From Cricetomys ansorgei (taxonomy: Eukaryota; Chordata; Mammalia; Rodentia; Nesomyidae), in NCBI GenBank assembly GCA_026225945.1, contig JAMJFZ010000698.1, positions 248,001 through 312,000 on the forward strand: 64,000 nucleotides of DNA, given 5' to 3'. Every line of letters begins with the position of its first letter. Within the stretch, counting starts at the first letter, position 1. Below, piece by piece: positions 38,570 through 51,701 of the stretch. The notes beneath the pieces were generated by a model. That model made no database searches, had not been told where the DNA came from, and saw only the letters and a program-made list of their open reading frames with translations. The position numbers were made by a program, and so were the translations under genes.

Positions 38570-41040
38570 CAGGATCCTGGGATGGGTGTGGAATTCATTT
38601 TTAAAGAGAAAGAACATCAACAGCACAGAAACTTACCCCAAAAGTCAACAGAAGGGACTAGAGGAAAATTAAACCTTCTGTACAACAGAGGAAACCATCA
38701 GCAGAGCACACAGATACCTCACAGAACCAGAGAGAATCTGTACCAGGGACGATTTGGGTGGGGACTCAGCCTAGAATTCACAAAGGAGTGCAGGAAACGC
38801 CAAAGAATTAAACTGGCAACAAGTGGGCGAATGAACTGGACAGACAGACACCTGTCAAAGACAGACACAAACGGACAAGAAATGTGGCAAACCGTTCTCA
38901 GAATCCCCTGCAACGCCATCAGAGAAAAACACAAAAACTACTTGCAAATGCTGCCTCGCCCCAGTGAGACGATTACAGATGCCTGTCATCAACTAAGCTG
39001 AGGACAAGTGCTAGAGAAGATATGGAGAGAAAGGGCCCATTCACTGTCAGTGTGTCCGGGTGGGTGCGTGTTAATACGCTCAGACGTAAACCAGTGTGAG
39101 CATCACTGAAGAAATGAAAGACAGAACTAACCTACTGCTGGTCTATCTTACTCCTGGGCACACACCCAGAGACTGGCACACCAGCTATAGAGATGTGGAC
39201 ATCTCTGCAATACATCTCACTTACTGCTGCCTTATGCAGCAGAGCACAGCACTGGAAGCAACCTAATTGTCTACCAACAGATGACCGGGTAATGAAAATG
39301 ATACACGTTAAAAAATGGGGTGCTTACTTAGCTCAAGAAGAAAATGTAATAAAAATTTGCAGGTGGATGGCTGGACTTAGAATGTATAGTATGAAGAAGG
39401 CATACGGTGCCAGAAGGAACTAAAACCTGATTCCCCTCATATGCAGAATCTAGTCAATAATATACACGCATGCAAACAATATCCATGTTGGCACAGTGTA
39501 ACATGGAGAAGAGGGAACAAGAAATGTTAAATGTCAGAGGTTGAGGTGGCACTGAGTGCAGGTAATGAACACCAGTTACGAAAAAGAGTATGAAGCTAAT
39601 TGCTTTTCAAGCTCTAATTCTGTGACGGGAGTTTGCTTGTTTGTTTTTGGAAGGGAAAAAATACATCAACATAAATTTGATAGTGGACAGATGTAACCAG
39701 CTGTGAGGCTCAGGGGCTTCTCGTCCCGATGACTTCTCTAACTGTGTAAACGTTCACCGAGCTGCAGAGTCCTTGGGTCTGGTTCATTTCAGTGTGTGAT
39801 TTTTTTTGTTCGTTCACAATATTTTTTTTATTTTACTAAAGTTACAAAAACTATCAGAAGCAGGAAAGAAAAGTGGACATGACCACTGACCTGGGACATG
39901 TTTACTGGAGAATCAGCCATCTCTTTCTCTTTCTATTCTTTGGGGATCTCCTTCAGGAACACAATGAATAGATGGTTTTCTGGACTTTCAAATTAAGAGG
40001 TCAAAAAGAAAAGGGAAAAATTAATACTGAAAGCTGTTAGGGAACAATGTCAAACCACATGAAAAGACCCAGGCAACAGCATACCACCAGGAGTCTGTCA
40101 AGAATCCCAAAGCCAGGAGAGCATGGAACAATATTTAATGCTTAAAGAGAAAAATCACAGTCAACCATATTGTTGCACCCAGAAATACACTCTGTAAAAA
40201 CCGATGGAGAAGGAAGTGCATTTCAAGATAGTCACGAACTAACACAATCCATTTCACTAAAGCAGCACTGCAGATAATAAATTAGAGCCAAAACGTACAC
40301 AGGAGAACCCGAGGAATTATCCATGAGAAGATGGGAAATGATAAATTTCATGTGAAGAATAGATAAATACAGGAGAATCGGGAAGTATTCATCCATGGGC
40401 AAGACAGCAAATCACAGATTCTCACTCAAAAGGGAGAAAAACACTCCCAACAATCCAACCAGCAACAACATTAAAAAATGAAACCAGAGGGAACAAAAAC
40501 CCTCTGAACACAAGCCTAGCCACTCTGGAACTCAATACAGAGACTCCTCAATTACATAAATAGAGCATCCAGTGGAATGCATGGCGCACACGGCCCCGCT
40601 GTTCCACCCTTGGCATAAGCTCAAAGGACCCCACATCCTACAGCACAGAAGCTGGCTCAGCCAAGGTCATGACTGCTTTATTCACAATAGCTACGAAATG
40701 GGAACCTGAATGTCCTTAGACTGACAAGCGGATACTGAAAACGTGGCGCATTTACGCTGCGGAATACTATTCAGTTGTAAATAAAATTGAAATGGGGGGC
40801 TTAGAAAAGATCTCGTGAGTGAGGAAACCCAGACCCAGGAAGACATGTTCTCTATGTTCTCTATGTCTCTATGTCCCTAGCTCTAGATCTTCAGCTGTGA
40901 GTACACAACCTGCAGTAACCGCAGTCAGCAGAGAAAGAGAGCACTGTGTGGTGGGGGTGGGGGAGGGGAATAGCAGAGAGGGGAGTAACAGGGCACAGAG
41001 ATCTGAGGGGGAAGGGAAAACTGGGGGTGGGGGGCATCAT
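38570..41040 (+). mobile_element. L1 fragments (sense), copy A
   Basis: At least two L1 ORF2 3' parts follow each other. About 39,030-39,400 has AGAAGATATGGAGAGAAAGG, CACTGGAAGCAACCTAATTG and TTGCAGGTGGATGGCTGGAC. About 40,480-40,860 has TATTCACAATAGCTACGAAA, GCGGAATACTATTCAGTTG and GAAACCCAGACCCAGGAAGA. The end (40,940-41,040) is G-rich. The interval 39,345-40,160 between them is much more diverged from copy B than its surroundings. Confidence 0.7.
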
Positions 41041-41559
41041 GCTATGCTCTGAGGGTTTCACTCTCCTCCGTGCGACTCGGCACTCACGCACACAGCTCAC
41101 ACACTTGCAGAGTGTTTCCCAGAACCCCGAGGAGAAGCAAGGAAGACTGCAACAGAGTGAAATACTCACTCAACAAAACGAGGTCAAAAGCAAACACCGT
41201 CACCAAGCCATCCTGTCGCGAGCCCAGGGGAAGAGGGCTCTTCTTGGACTAAAGACAGTGAGAGACAATTCTTCTCATACAGTTGAGTGGTCAGAATTCT
41301 TTAGAAGATGGCTTCCAAACCTACAGTGTTTGCAAACTGTAAAAAGACTGCAGTCGTTAGCCACAGTCTTTTACCCTCAAGTTAGGGGAAGAGAAAGGAA
41401 GGATAGAAAGAAATCTTCACCGCTTTGCTGCGGCCTTGATGTAGAATGAGAGAGAGGTAGAAAGCTCCACGCCACTTAAGTTTCTCCTAAGCTTGAAGAG
41501 GACTCACTCTCTCCAACCTTTGTTCTTCTAAGTAAGAATCTACAGACTACCACGGACAA
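41041..41559. other. unique sequence between L1 end and CpG island
   Basis: No homology to the region beyond 54,040 behind copy B, so the duplicated block ends here. No exon can be supported. Confidence 0.5.
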
Positions 41560-41784
41560 ACCACCCAGGGAACCGCCGACCCCCGCCCCAGCGGCGCGCG
41601 ACCCCAAGGGCAGGCTGCACCTGCCAGCTCGACTCCACCTACGCGGGTCCCAGCCCCGCATCGAGCGCCAGCTCCGACTCTCACGCGTCCACCACGTCTT
41701 GCGTTTCTGAGAAGCAAAGTCACAGCGACTTCTCCCAGCGCTCCCTGCCCGACACCCTCCGCGGGGCGGGGCGGGGCCGCCTTC

Positions 41785-41850
41785 AGTCCCGGCTCTCGGG
41801 AGGCAGAGGCCTGCGGATCTCCGCGAGTTCGAGGCCAGCCTGAGCTGCCG
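41785..41850 (+). mobile_element. B1 fragment in CpG island
   Basis: CTCGGGAGGCAGAGGCCTGC, then CGAGTTCGAGGCCAGCCTGA: a short CpG-rich piece of B1, sense. Confidence 0.85.
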
Positions 41851-42154
41851 TTCCAGGAGCGCCAGGGCAACTGTCACAGAGGAACCCTGACGTCAACTTC
41901 ACTTAGCGCACGCTTTGCTTAACAAACGTTAGCAGCCACCGCTTCAGAGATCAGGAAAGCACGCTTTCCCGCTCGATCGCGACCGCAGACCCCGCGTGGC
42001 TAACGGATGAACGCGCCCTGGGTGCGCTCAGTCCCCAGGGCGAGGGGGAACCGGAAGTTAGAAAGCACGGATGCGTGCGAGATCCAGGAGCTCCGGCCTT
42101 GCCGCGAGGGCAAGGAACGCCTGTGCTCAGACGCCGGGGACTGTGGGTCACATG

Positions 42155-42435
42155 CGAGGAGGACTCAGCGTGAGCACCGTCCGCAGTGGGCGGAGAACTC
42201 AGCATGAGCACCGTCCACAGTGGGATGCGAGGGAGAACTCAGCGTGAGCACCGTCCGCAGTGAGATGAGCGGAGAACTCAGCGTGAGCACCGTCCGCAGT
42301 GGGCGGAGAACTCAGCCTGAGCACCGTCCGCAGTGAGATGAGCGGAGAACTCAGCATGAGCACCGTCCGCGGTGAGAGGACTCAGCCTGAGCACCGTCCG
42401 CGGTGAGAGGACTCAGCGTGAGCACCGTCCGCGGG
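42155..42435. repeat. GC-rich minisatellite in the CpG island
   Basis: About eight units of roughly 30-44 bp share the core ACTCAGCGTGAGCACCGTCC followed by GC(A/G)GTG. Unit ends alternate between GGCGGAGA, AGATGAGCGGAGA and AGAGG, so there is a higher-order pattern. Units keep CpG sites. Confidence 0.9.
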
Positions 42436-42879
42436 AACAAACCCACCCCAGGGCCGAGAAGCCACCGCAGAAGCAGCGCCAACACGCGCACAGCCCAGGC
42501 CGGTTCGTGCCTGTTTCCCAGCGCGCTGACCTCTGACCTCTGACCTCCTCGTCCAGGGCCGCCAGGCCGAGGTTCCCGCCGAGCTGCCGCCTGCTGACCC
42601 CCAGGCCGCACACAGGGCGCCGCGAAAATCCCGGGACCTCGGTCCTCAGCGCCGCGTTCAAAACCGCCGCGCCCCGAGGCAGCGAGCGCAGGGAACGACG
42701 GGACTTCCGGTCCCGCCCCCCTCGCGTTATAGGCGCGACCCTGACCCCGCCCATCTCTCGTCACGTGCCCCACGGCCCCTCCCCCACTCCCTCTGCCCTG
42801 TGCAGTTTCCCGGCATCCTCTCCGTGTCTGGCTCTGAAAACAGCACGTGTCCGCGGCCCACGCACCAGCTCCCTGGAAG

Positions 42880-42946
42880 ATGGCCGCGCTCGCAGTGGCT
42901 TGTGGGAAATTCTGCTGCCTGGGCCGAATGGCTCCTCCGCAGGCAG
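42880..42946 (+). other. possible + strand first coding exon
   Basis: AAGATGGCCGC is a YY1-type word overlapping an ATG (42,880). The frame reads MAALAVACGKFCCLGRMAPP and then reaches a strong donor, GCAG followed by GTGAGC (42,947). No downstream exon was recognised on the + strand, so this may only be a promoter-associated frame. Confidence 0.25.
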
Positions 42947-43139
42947 GTGAGCCTCGGCTCAGCCAGCCAACGTGCAGGAAACGTTGTCCACGGAACGGGC
43001 TAAGATCTGGACCGCGGCTGCGTGACCGGCCGGGGCCAAGCGTGGGTGTCCTCGAACCCGAGTCGTTGAGACACTCGGTCCTCGAGGAGGAGCTGGCCGG
43101 ATGCGGGCTCTGAGCCGATCTGATGCTCACCTCCTGTCC

Positions 43140-43265
43140 TGCTAGACAGATTTCTCTGTAACGGCCCTGGTTGTCCTGGAACTCGATTTGTAGACCGGGC
43201 TGGTCTTGAACTCACACAGATCTGCCTACCTGTCCCTCCCTAGTGCTGGGATCAAAGGTCCACCA
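43140..43265 (-). mobile_element. B1 SINE (antisense)
   Basis: GTTGTCCTGGAACTCGATTT, GTAGACCGGGCTGGTCTTGA, CACACAGATCTGCCTACCTG, then CTAGTGCTGGGATCAAAGG. Confidence 0.93.
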
Positions 43266-43395
43266 CAGCCTCTTGACTTCTTTCCCCTCCCCTTTCTTCC
43301 ACTCCCTTCCTCTCCCCCTTCTCTTTCCCCTGCTCCCCTCCCCTTCCCTCCCTTTCTTTCTCTCATCCCTCTTCCCCTTCCCCCTCCACATCTAA
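43266..43395. repeat. CT-rich low-complexity tract
   Basis: Long pyrimidine run of CCCTTCCTCTCCCC type between a B1 and a B2. Confidence 0.9.
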
Positions 43396-43505
43396 TCCCA
43401 TTAGAGATAGCTGTGAGCCGCCAGGTGGTTGCTGGGAATTGAACTCAGGACCTCTGGAAGAGAGGTGACTGCTCCTAACTGCTGTGCCCCAACTCTCCAG
43501 CCCCA
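43396..43505 (-). mobile_element. B2 SINE (antisense)
   Basis: GCTGTGAGCCGCCAGGTGG, TGGGAATTGAACTCAGGACC, TCTGGAAGAGAGGTGACTGC and AACTCTCCAGCCCC: the reversed tRNA-derived head of B2. Confidence 0.93.
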
Positions 43506-45459
43506 ACTTAGATATTCTTAACAACCAAAAATCGTAATATGGTGATTCACAACTGAAGGTACCAAACTGTTAAGCAGGAAAACCTCAAAAAATTAGTCAA
43601 ACCAAATTTTGAAGTGGAAAAAAATGATAGGAATATATAAAAATATATGAATATATAAAAGAAACAGGTTTCAGATGTAAATTTTTACAAAAAAACTTGC
43701 TTTACAATGACTGCTCTTGATAACTACTCATGCCTCAGGTAAATGGTTAGATTAAAAGAAAAAAAAGTTTAAGGTTTAAAACCGGTATTGTCTAAAAAAG
43801 TGATTTAAACTTAGATAAGACTTTAAAAGGTACAGGAGGGTAATTTAAAAATATTCAAAGGGTTCAAAGTCTTAGGATCTCTGGATAAACATTCTTACAG
43901 AGTTCTGGTGAGCTGGTGCGAATGTCACCAGCCACAAAGGTCTGGATTTGTAGGTTCCCTTTGGTTTAAAGATGCTTCTTACCAGTTTCAGTTTCATGTG
44001 TGTACCCAGCTCTCTGGATGAACTATGTGCTTTCTAACTCAGAGCCCTGGCTTTGGATATGACTCAGAGGTATGTGTCTACTCCAACTGTTCTACAGACA
44101 CTTGTTCGTTGCTTTATTTACAATATGGATTTCAGTACAGATTACAATGATGATGCTAACCTATTTCCTTTAGGAGACTAAAAATTTATGTAAGGCTTAG
44201 GAAAGCCAAAGAGCCACCCCCCACGGTCTTCCACCTGCTTATTCCTGAACATATGATTTCTCTCTCTCCCTCTCTCTCTCCTGGACGTGGAAATCCTTCC
44301 TTTTCCCAACTGCCAGAAGTATAAATCTAAAAGTTCCAAATACGTGATTTTCCTTTAAGTTTCCTAATGACTCTTAGGGTATTTCCACTTGGCTGGCAGA
44401 TACACCATCCAGGAATTAGCTACAGACTCCAAAATACTTCAAATGTCTGGGAGCCCTCGAGTTAGTGAGGTTGATGTGGGCCAGTTCATTTTATGTGATT
44501 GCCTCCAGTTCTTTGAGCTGGGGCAGGTAACCAGATGCACCTGACAAATGCCCATTGCCTAAGGCCCTCCCAGCTCTGGAATAACATTCCAGCCTTCCTG
44601 GGACGCCTGAGTTTCAGCTGGAAGCAATTGCAGAAAAAAAAAAAAAAAAAGATGGTCAAAAAAAAAACTCCCTGATATAGGGGGCAAAATGGATACCTAT
44701 TGATATACTCAAAAAATTCACCTGTTAACAACAAATACACTCGGGCCTATCGACAGGTAAATTCATAAGCTAAAATAAAACCTGTGATAGGACCCTCAGC
44801 CTGCCTTATGCAAAACCAAGTGTTATTGTGTAGCTTTAACTACTGTCAGCCCTTACCTCATGCATTAACTGAATACATAAATACCTTTGTGGGTACCATT
44901 GAACTGACCCACAGAGTCAAAGATTTGACTCAGGTACCAGCTCAGAGGGAGGATTGAAATGGACCCAAAAAGAAAATCCAGAGCCTGGTAAAGGCCAGAT
45001 TCTCACAGGAAGAGAGCTCAGACCCCCAGGTTCATGCCAAGCCTGGATTCTCATAGAAGAGAGCTTCAACCACCAAGACCAAGCTAACCAGTACCACTAC
45101 CCCTTCTTTATTGTGTGTCTTCCCAAGAAGGTGGTGCACAGGATGTTTTCTGTGAATTAATGGACATTGATTGATGTGTATATTCAGAGATCAGGAAGTT
45201 CTTTGTCAATGGTGTACTAAGAATATGACCCATGTCTGCTTTTGCTAACACAGGTAGTTGTAAGTTTTAGCTTAAAAGCCCCCTAAAATTCCAACTCATT
45301 GTCACAGTACTGAACTTAATTCTGAGACTATGTCCCTGGCTGTCTCTTTCTCTAGCCAGTCTTTATCTCTTTTATTCCCCTTTTTTTTCCTTTTTCTCAT
45401 TCTTAACTCAAGTAAAAATTCTCTTTATTAACAAGTCGTATGTCATGTACAACTATACC
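43506..45459. other. non-coding spacer between the ZNF copies
   Basis: No gene. It includes a TC repeat at about 44,262-44,282 and an A run at 44,634-44,650. Parts of 43,700-44,200 and 44,480-45,150 look like old dispersed repeat sequence but were not assigned. Confidence 0.45.
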
Positions 45460-45648
45460 AACATACATGCAGGCAGAGGACCAATGCATATTTTTTAAAA
45501 ATGCTTTTTCCACACTTCCTTTTAATACATGCAGGGATAATTTCCTAAGATTTAAACCTTCATTAAAGACTTTCACAAGTTTTTAATCTTTATATATTTT
45601 TATTGTGTATACTCTTACGAATTGTGAGCAGAGACTATTCGATAAATG
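45460..45648 (-). other. 3' untranslated region of ZNF copy B
   Basis: Homologous to the copy A 3' region but clearly diverged. AATAAA on the - strand at 45,599-45,604, about 45 bases after the stop. Confidence 0.6.
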
Positions 45649-47317
45649 CTATGTTACATTACTTGTAATGGTATTTTTCTCTCCAGCATGAATTTCCTGA
45701 TGGGCTCTAAACGTTGACCTCTTTGGAAAAGATTTGCCACATTGCTGACATCTGTAAGGTCTCTCCCTGGTATGGACTTTGTGATGTCTTTTAAGATTTG
45801 AACATGTGATAAAGGATTTGTCACAGTCTTGGCATTTGTAAGGTTTCTCTCCACTATGGACAGTCTGATGTGTTCTCAAATGTGCTCTCTGGGTAAAGGA
45901 CTTGTCACATTCCCTACATTGGTAAGGTCTCTCTCCAGTGTGAATTTTCTGATGTCTGCTAAGGTTGAACCTATTAGTAAAAGACTTCCCACATTCCTTA
46001 CATGTGTAAGGTCTCTCTCCTATATGGACAATCTGATGACTTCTAAAATGTACTTCTTGGATAAAGGACTTGTTACATTCCCTACATTTGAAAGGTCTCA
46101 CTCCAGTATGAATTTTCTGATGTATTCTAAAATTGGAGCTACTAGTAAAAGATTTCTCACATTCCCTACATGTGTAAGGTCTCTCTCCAGTGTGAATTTT
46201 CTGATGTCTGCTAAGATTGGAGCTACTCCTAAAAGAGGCATCACATTCCTTACATATATAAAGTCTCTCTTGAGTATGGATTCTGTAATGCATTTTAAAA
46301 TGTGGTAATTCCTTATACGACTTGCCACATTCTTTGCACTTGTATAATTTCTCTATTGAATGACCCTTCTGATGGCTTTTAAATGTCGAATGGTGGCTAA
46401 AGAATCTGCCACACTGACTGCATTGGTAAGGCTTCTCTCCAGTGTGCATTCTCTGATGGCTTTTAAGGGCTGGCAACTGAGGAAAGGACTTTCCACATTC
46501 CTTGCATTTGTAAGGTTTCTCCCCAGTATGAAGTCTTTGATGTGTTTTAAGACTTGAGTTCTGAGTAAATGATCTGTCACAAAACTTGCACTTGTAGGGT
46601 TTCTCTCCAGAATGAGTCATCTGATGCTTTGTAAGAGTTGATTTCAGACCAAAATATTTGTCACACTGCTCACATCTGTAATGCTTTTCTCTAGTGTGCA
46701 CTTTCTGGTGGCTGTTACGTGCTGACAACTGCGGAAATGACTTTCCACATTCTGTGCATTTGTAAGGTTTCTCGCCAGTATGAAGTCTTTGATGTCTTTT
46801 AAGATTGGAGCTCTGGGTAAAGGATTTGCCACAAACATGGCACTTGTAAGACTTCTTGCCAGTAGGAATTCTCTGATGTACTGTGAGGCTTGAGTTGGTA
46901 CTGAGGTCTTCCCCACACTGCTGGGTCTCTCTCCAATGCACATTGTTTGTTGATTAAGACTGTATGTAGAGCCAAGAGAATCACCATCTTCTCCCTGTCT
47001 GTGCTCTTTCTCTGCAGGGTAGAGTCTCTGATCTTGACTAATGTTGGGACACAAATGTATAGATTTCTCACAGGCATTAGATTTGCAAGGGTCTTCTCCA
47101 GTGTGCATGTTTTTATGTCTGTGTAGGTCTGATGAGTCAACAGAGCCATCCATGTGATTACTGCATCTGTTGATATTAGACTTTTCTGCAGGTTTCTTTG
47201 TTCTATTCTGTGCACATGTGGAAGGTTCATGAAGCATCTCACCATGGTCATTACATGGACACATCTGCTTTTCGTCATTCACATGGTGATGGAGGGAGTC
47301 ATACAGGTAATAGTTCT
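45649..47317 (-). pseudogene. KRAB zinc-finger copy B, finger exon (14 fingers, frameshifted)
   Basis: Same exon structure as copy A (acceptor at 47,318). The upstream part reads like copy A until GERP, but the run at 46,923-46,925 has three G on the + strand where copy A has four, so the frame shifts and ends after about 100 foreign residues at 46,644. The finger array is open in the other frame and holds fourteen complete C2H2 fingers, the first eight almost identical to copy A and the rest specific to B. That frame has no ATG before finger 3 (HQMTH), so a KRAB-less protein from here would need an unusual start. Together with the KRAB-exon lesion this is probably a young pseudogene. Confidence 0.85.
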
Positions 47318-49953
<2,636 letters not shown>

Positions 49954-50441
49954 TTAAACACAGAAGAGGAATATATGTAGACTACGTACAAGATAACTGA
50001 ATCTACACTCAGGAGCATTACTTTCATGGCAATATCGAGTGACACATGTCAGTCATGATTGGACTCTCTAATATGCTTATCTTTAGTATTAGGAAGCAAG
50101 TATTATTTAGGGTCAGGGCTCTTTTATTCCCACGCATATCTGAGATATTGTGGCAGCTAGTCCATGTGTTTCAGTATGCACTTTGAATAACTTTTACTTA
50201 AGAAAATGTGACAGGTCCACAAACCGAGCCCATGAGGCCCATGAGCCATCAGTCCAAATTCAACAAGGAGATATCCAATAATATATGAGGATATAGTCCA
50301 TGCCCTAAAGCAACTGGGTATCAACATATTTCCTTCTTGTTCATGGGCCAAAGGGAACACATTTTCAAAATTACAAGTCATCAATTCCTTTAGGATATTT
50401 GCCCTCAAATCCTGGTAGGACAAAATGGGAGCAAAGTTCAC

Positions 50442-50780
50442 AAGGGGATGTGGAATTGTGGAATTACATTGTATAGCCGTGTGGTAATAAAGACAGCCTG
50501 CCTGGTAGACAGTAAACAGGGTATGAGGATAACAGAAGAGAATAGAGGACCCAGAAATAGAACCATGAAGCTATCATCACTTAGTATCTGCCAAAGGAGG
50601 GAAAATGAGAAAAAAATGGCCATTTCAATAAATGGTGCTGGCAAAACTGGATCCATCAGGAGAAGGAAATTAGATTCCTATCTTTCGCCTTGTTCAAAAA
50701 TCCATTCAAAATGGATCCAAAACCTTATTAAGAACCAGAAACGCAGAAACCCAGAAAATGTAAGAACTATCCTTCAGATC
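50442..50780 (+). mobile_element. L1 ORF2 fragment (sense), copy B
   Basis: Duplicate of 37,308-37,646; same phrases and the same break by the LTR. Confidence 0.8.
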
Positions 50781-51701
50781 TGTAGAGGAATAGGCCTGTG
50801 TGAAAGCTAGGAAGGGTCTGTAATCCAGGTGTTGCCATGAAGGAATCCCATTCAGAGGCCTTTATGGTATAGATGGAATGTAGAGAATGTTAAGAGTGTT
50901 GGTACTCACCTTTAATACCAGTATTCAGAAAGCAGTGGTGTTGCATGCTTTTAATCCCTAACTCTGAGAATGAATAAGAGTGAAAGATGTCAGAGTAAAG
51001 GCTGAGATGGAATCAGAGTGAGGACATGTCCAACTCTCAGGACATGAAAGTAGGTTCTCAGCTCAGAGAGTGAACCAATCAATCACAGAAGCAGTCAGAC
51101 ACAGGCAGTAACAGACAGTAGGAGGTGAGCAGTTTCAAGCAAGCAGACTGAGGACAAGACACAGACAACGAGGCAGTCTGACTGAGGATAATACAGAGAA
51201 GCAGAGAGGCTGACTCTGAGGCAGTATGGGGCAGTGAGAACTCACAGTTATACAAGGCAGCTAGGCAGTAGAAGTCAGTATCAGACAGGAAGAAGTCAGC
51301 TTCAAGCTGAGCAGAACAGTTCAGTCTGAGGCAGTCAGAGAATCAGCCAGAGTAAGCCAGAGTCACAAGAGTTCAGTCAGAAATATCAGCCAGCTCAGAA
51401 GGTCAGTGTCAATCAGTCACCTAGGAGGAGAGCTTGAGCCAGAACAGTGAGTGAGTTGAACCAGAAGAGTCAGAGTCCAGAAGGAGCTAGTCAGAGTACA
51501 TCAGTCAGCAGTAAGGCTCAGGGTTTATCAGACTGCACAGAGCCTTAAATGTTATGTTCTGATTGTATGGAGCTGAAGCCTTCCAGTTCTAGGATGAAGA
51601 CCAGATTGTAAAGAGGTAGAAATGTACCAGGGTCCAGGCTAGAACCAGTGATTGAATTAGCTAAAGAATAAAGTGCCTTTTGCACTGGATGTGTGGCTAC
51701 A
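50781..51701 (+). mobile_element. solo LTR, copy B
   Basis: Duplicate of 37,647-38,569 at the same position inside the L1, so the LTR inserted before the zinc-finger block was duplicated. It is shorter by 2 bases net. Confidence 0.7.

Larger units (their letters stand above)
41560..43120. promoter_or_regulatory. CpG island, candidate promoter of ZNF copy A
   Basis: CpG dinucleotides are dense here and rare almost everywhere else in the window. GC boxes occur (GGGGCGGGGCGGGGCCG at about 41,763; CCCGCCC near 42,713 and 42,745). It lies about 5-6 kb upstream of the copy A KRAB exon, the usual position of the first exon and promoter of a KRAB zinc-finger gene on the - strand. No ATG followed by a splice donor was found on the - strand, so exon 1 is not placed. 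A + strand first-exon-like word at 42,880-42,946 suggests a possible divergent transcript. Confidence 0.7.

Noticed and set aside
38561..39001. 146-codon open frame on the + strand, repeated at 51,693-52,133
   Set aside because: Lies in the repeat-derived part after the solo LTR. It is conserved only because the block was duplicated recently.
41476..41877. 133-codon open frame on the - strand in the CpG island
   Set aside because: The same GC-bias effect, overlapping a B1 fragment; no recognisable domain.
42351..43130. 259-codon open frame on the - strand in the CpG island
   Set aside because: High GC content removes stop codons; the protein is a compositionally biased Arg/Gly/Pro/Ser sequence and partly translates the minisatellite.
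45829..46308. 159-codon open frame on the + strand opposite the fingers
   Set aside because: An antisense shadow of the repeated zinc-finger coding sequence.
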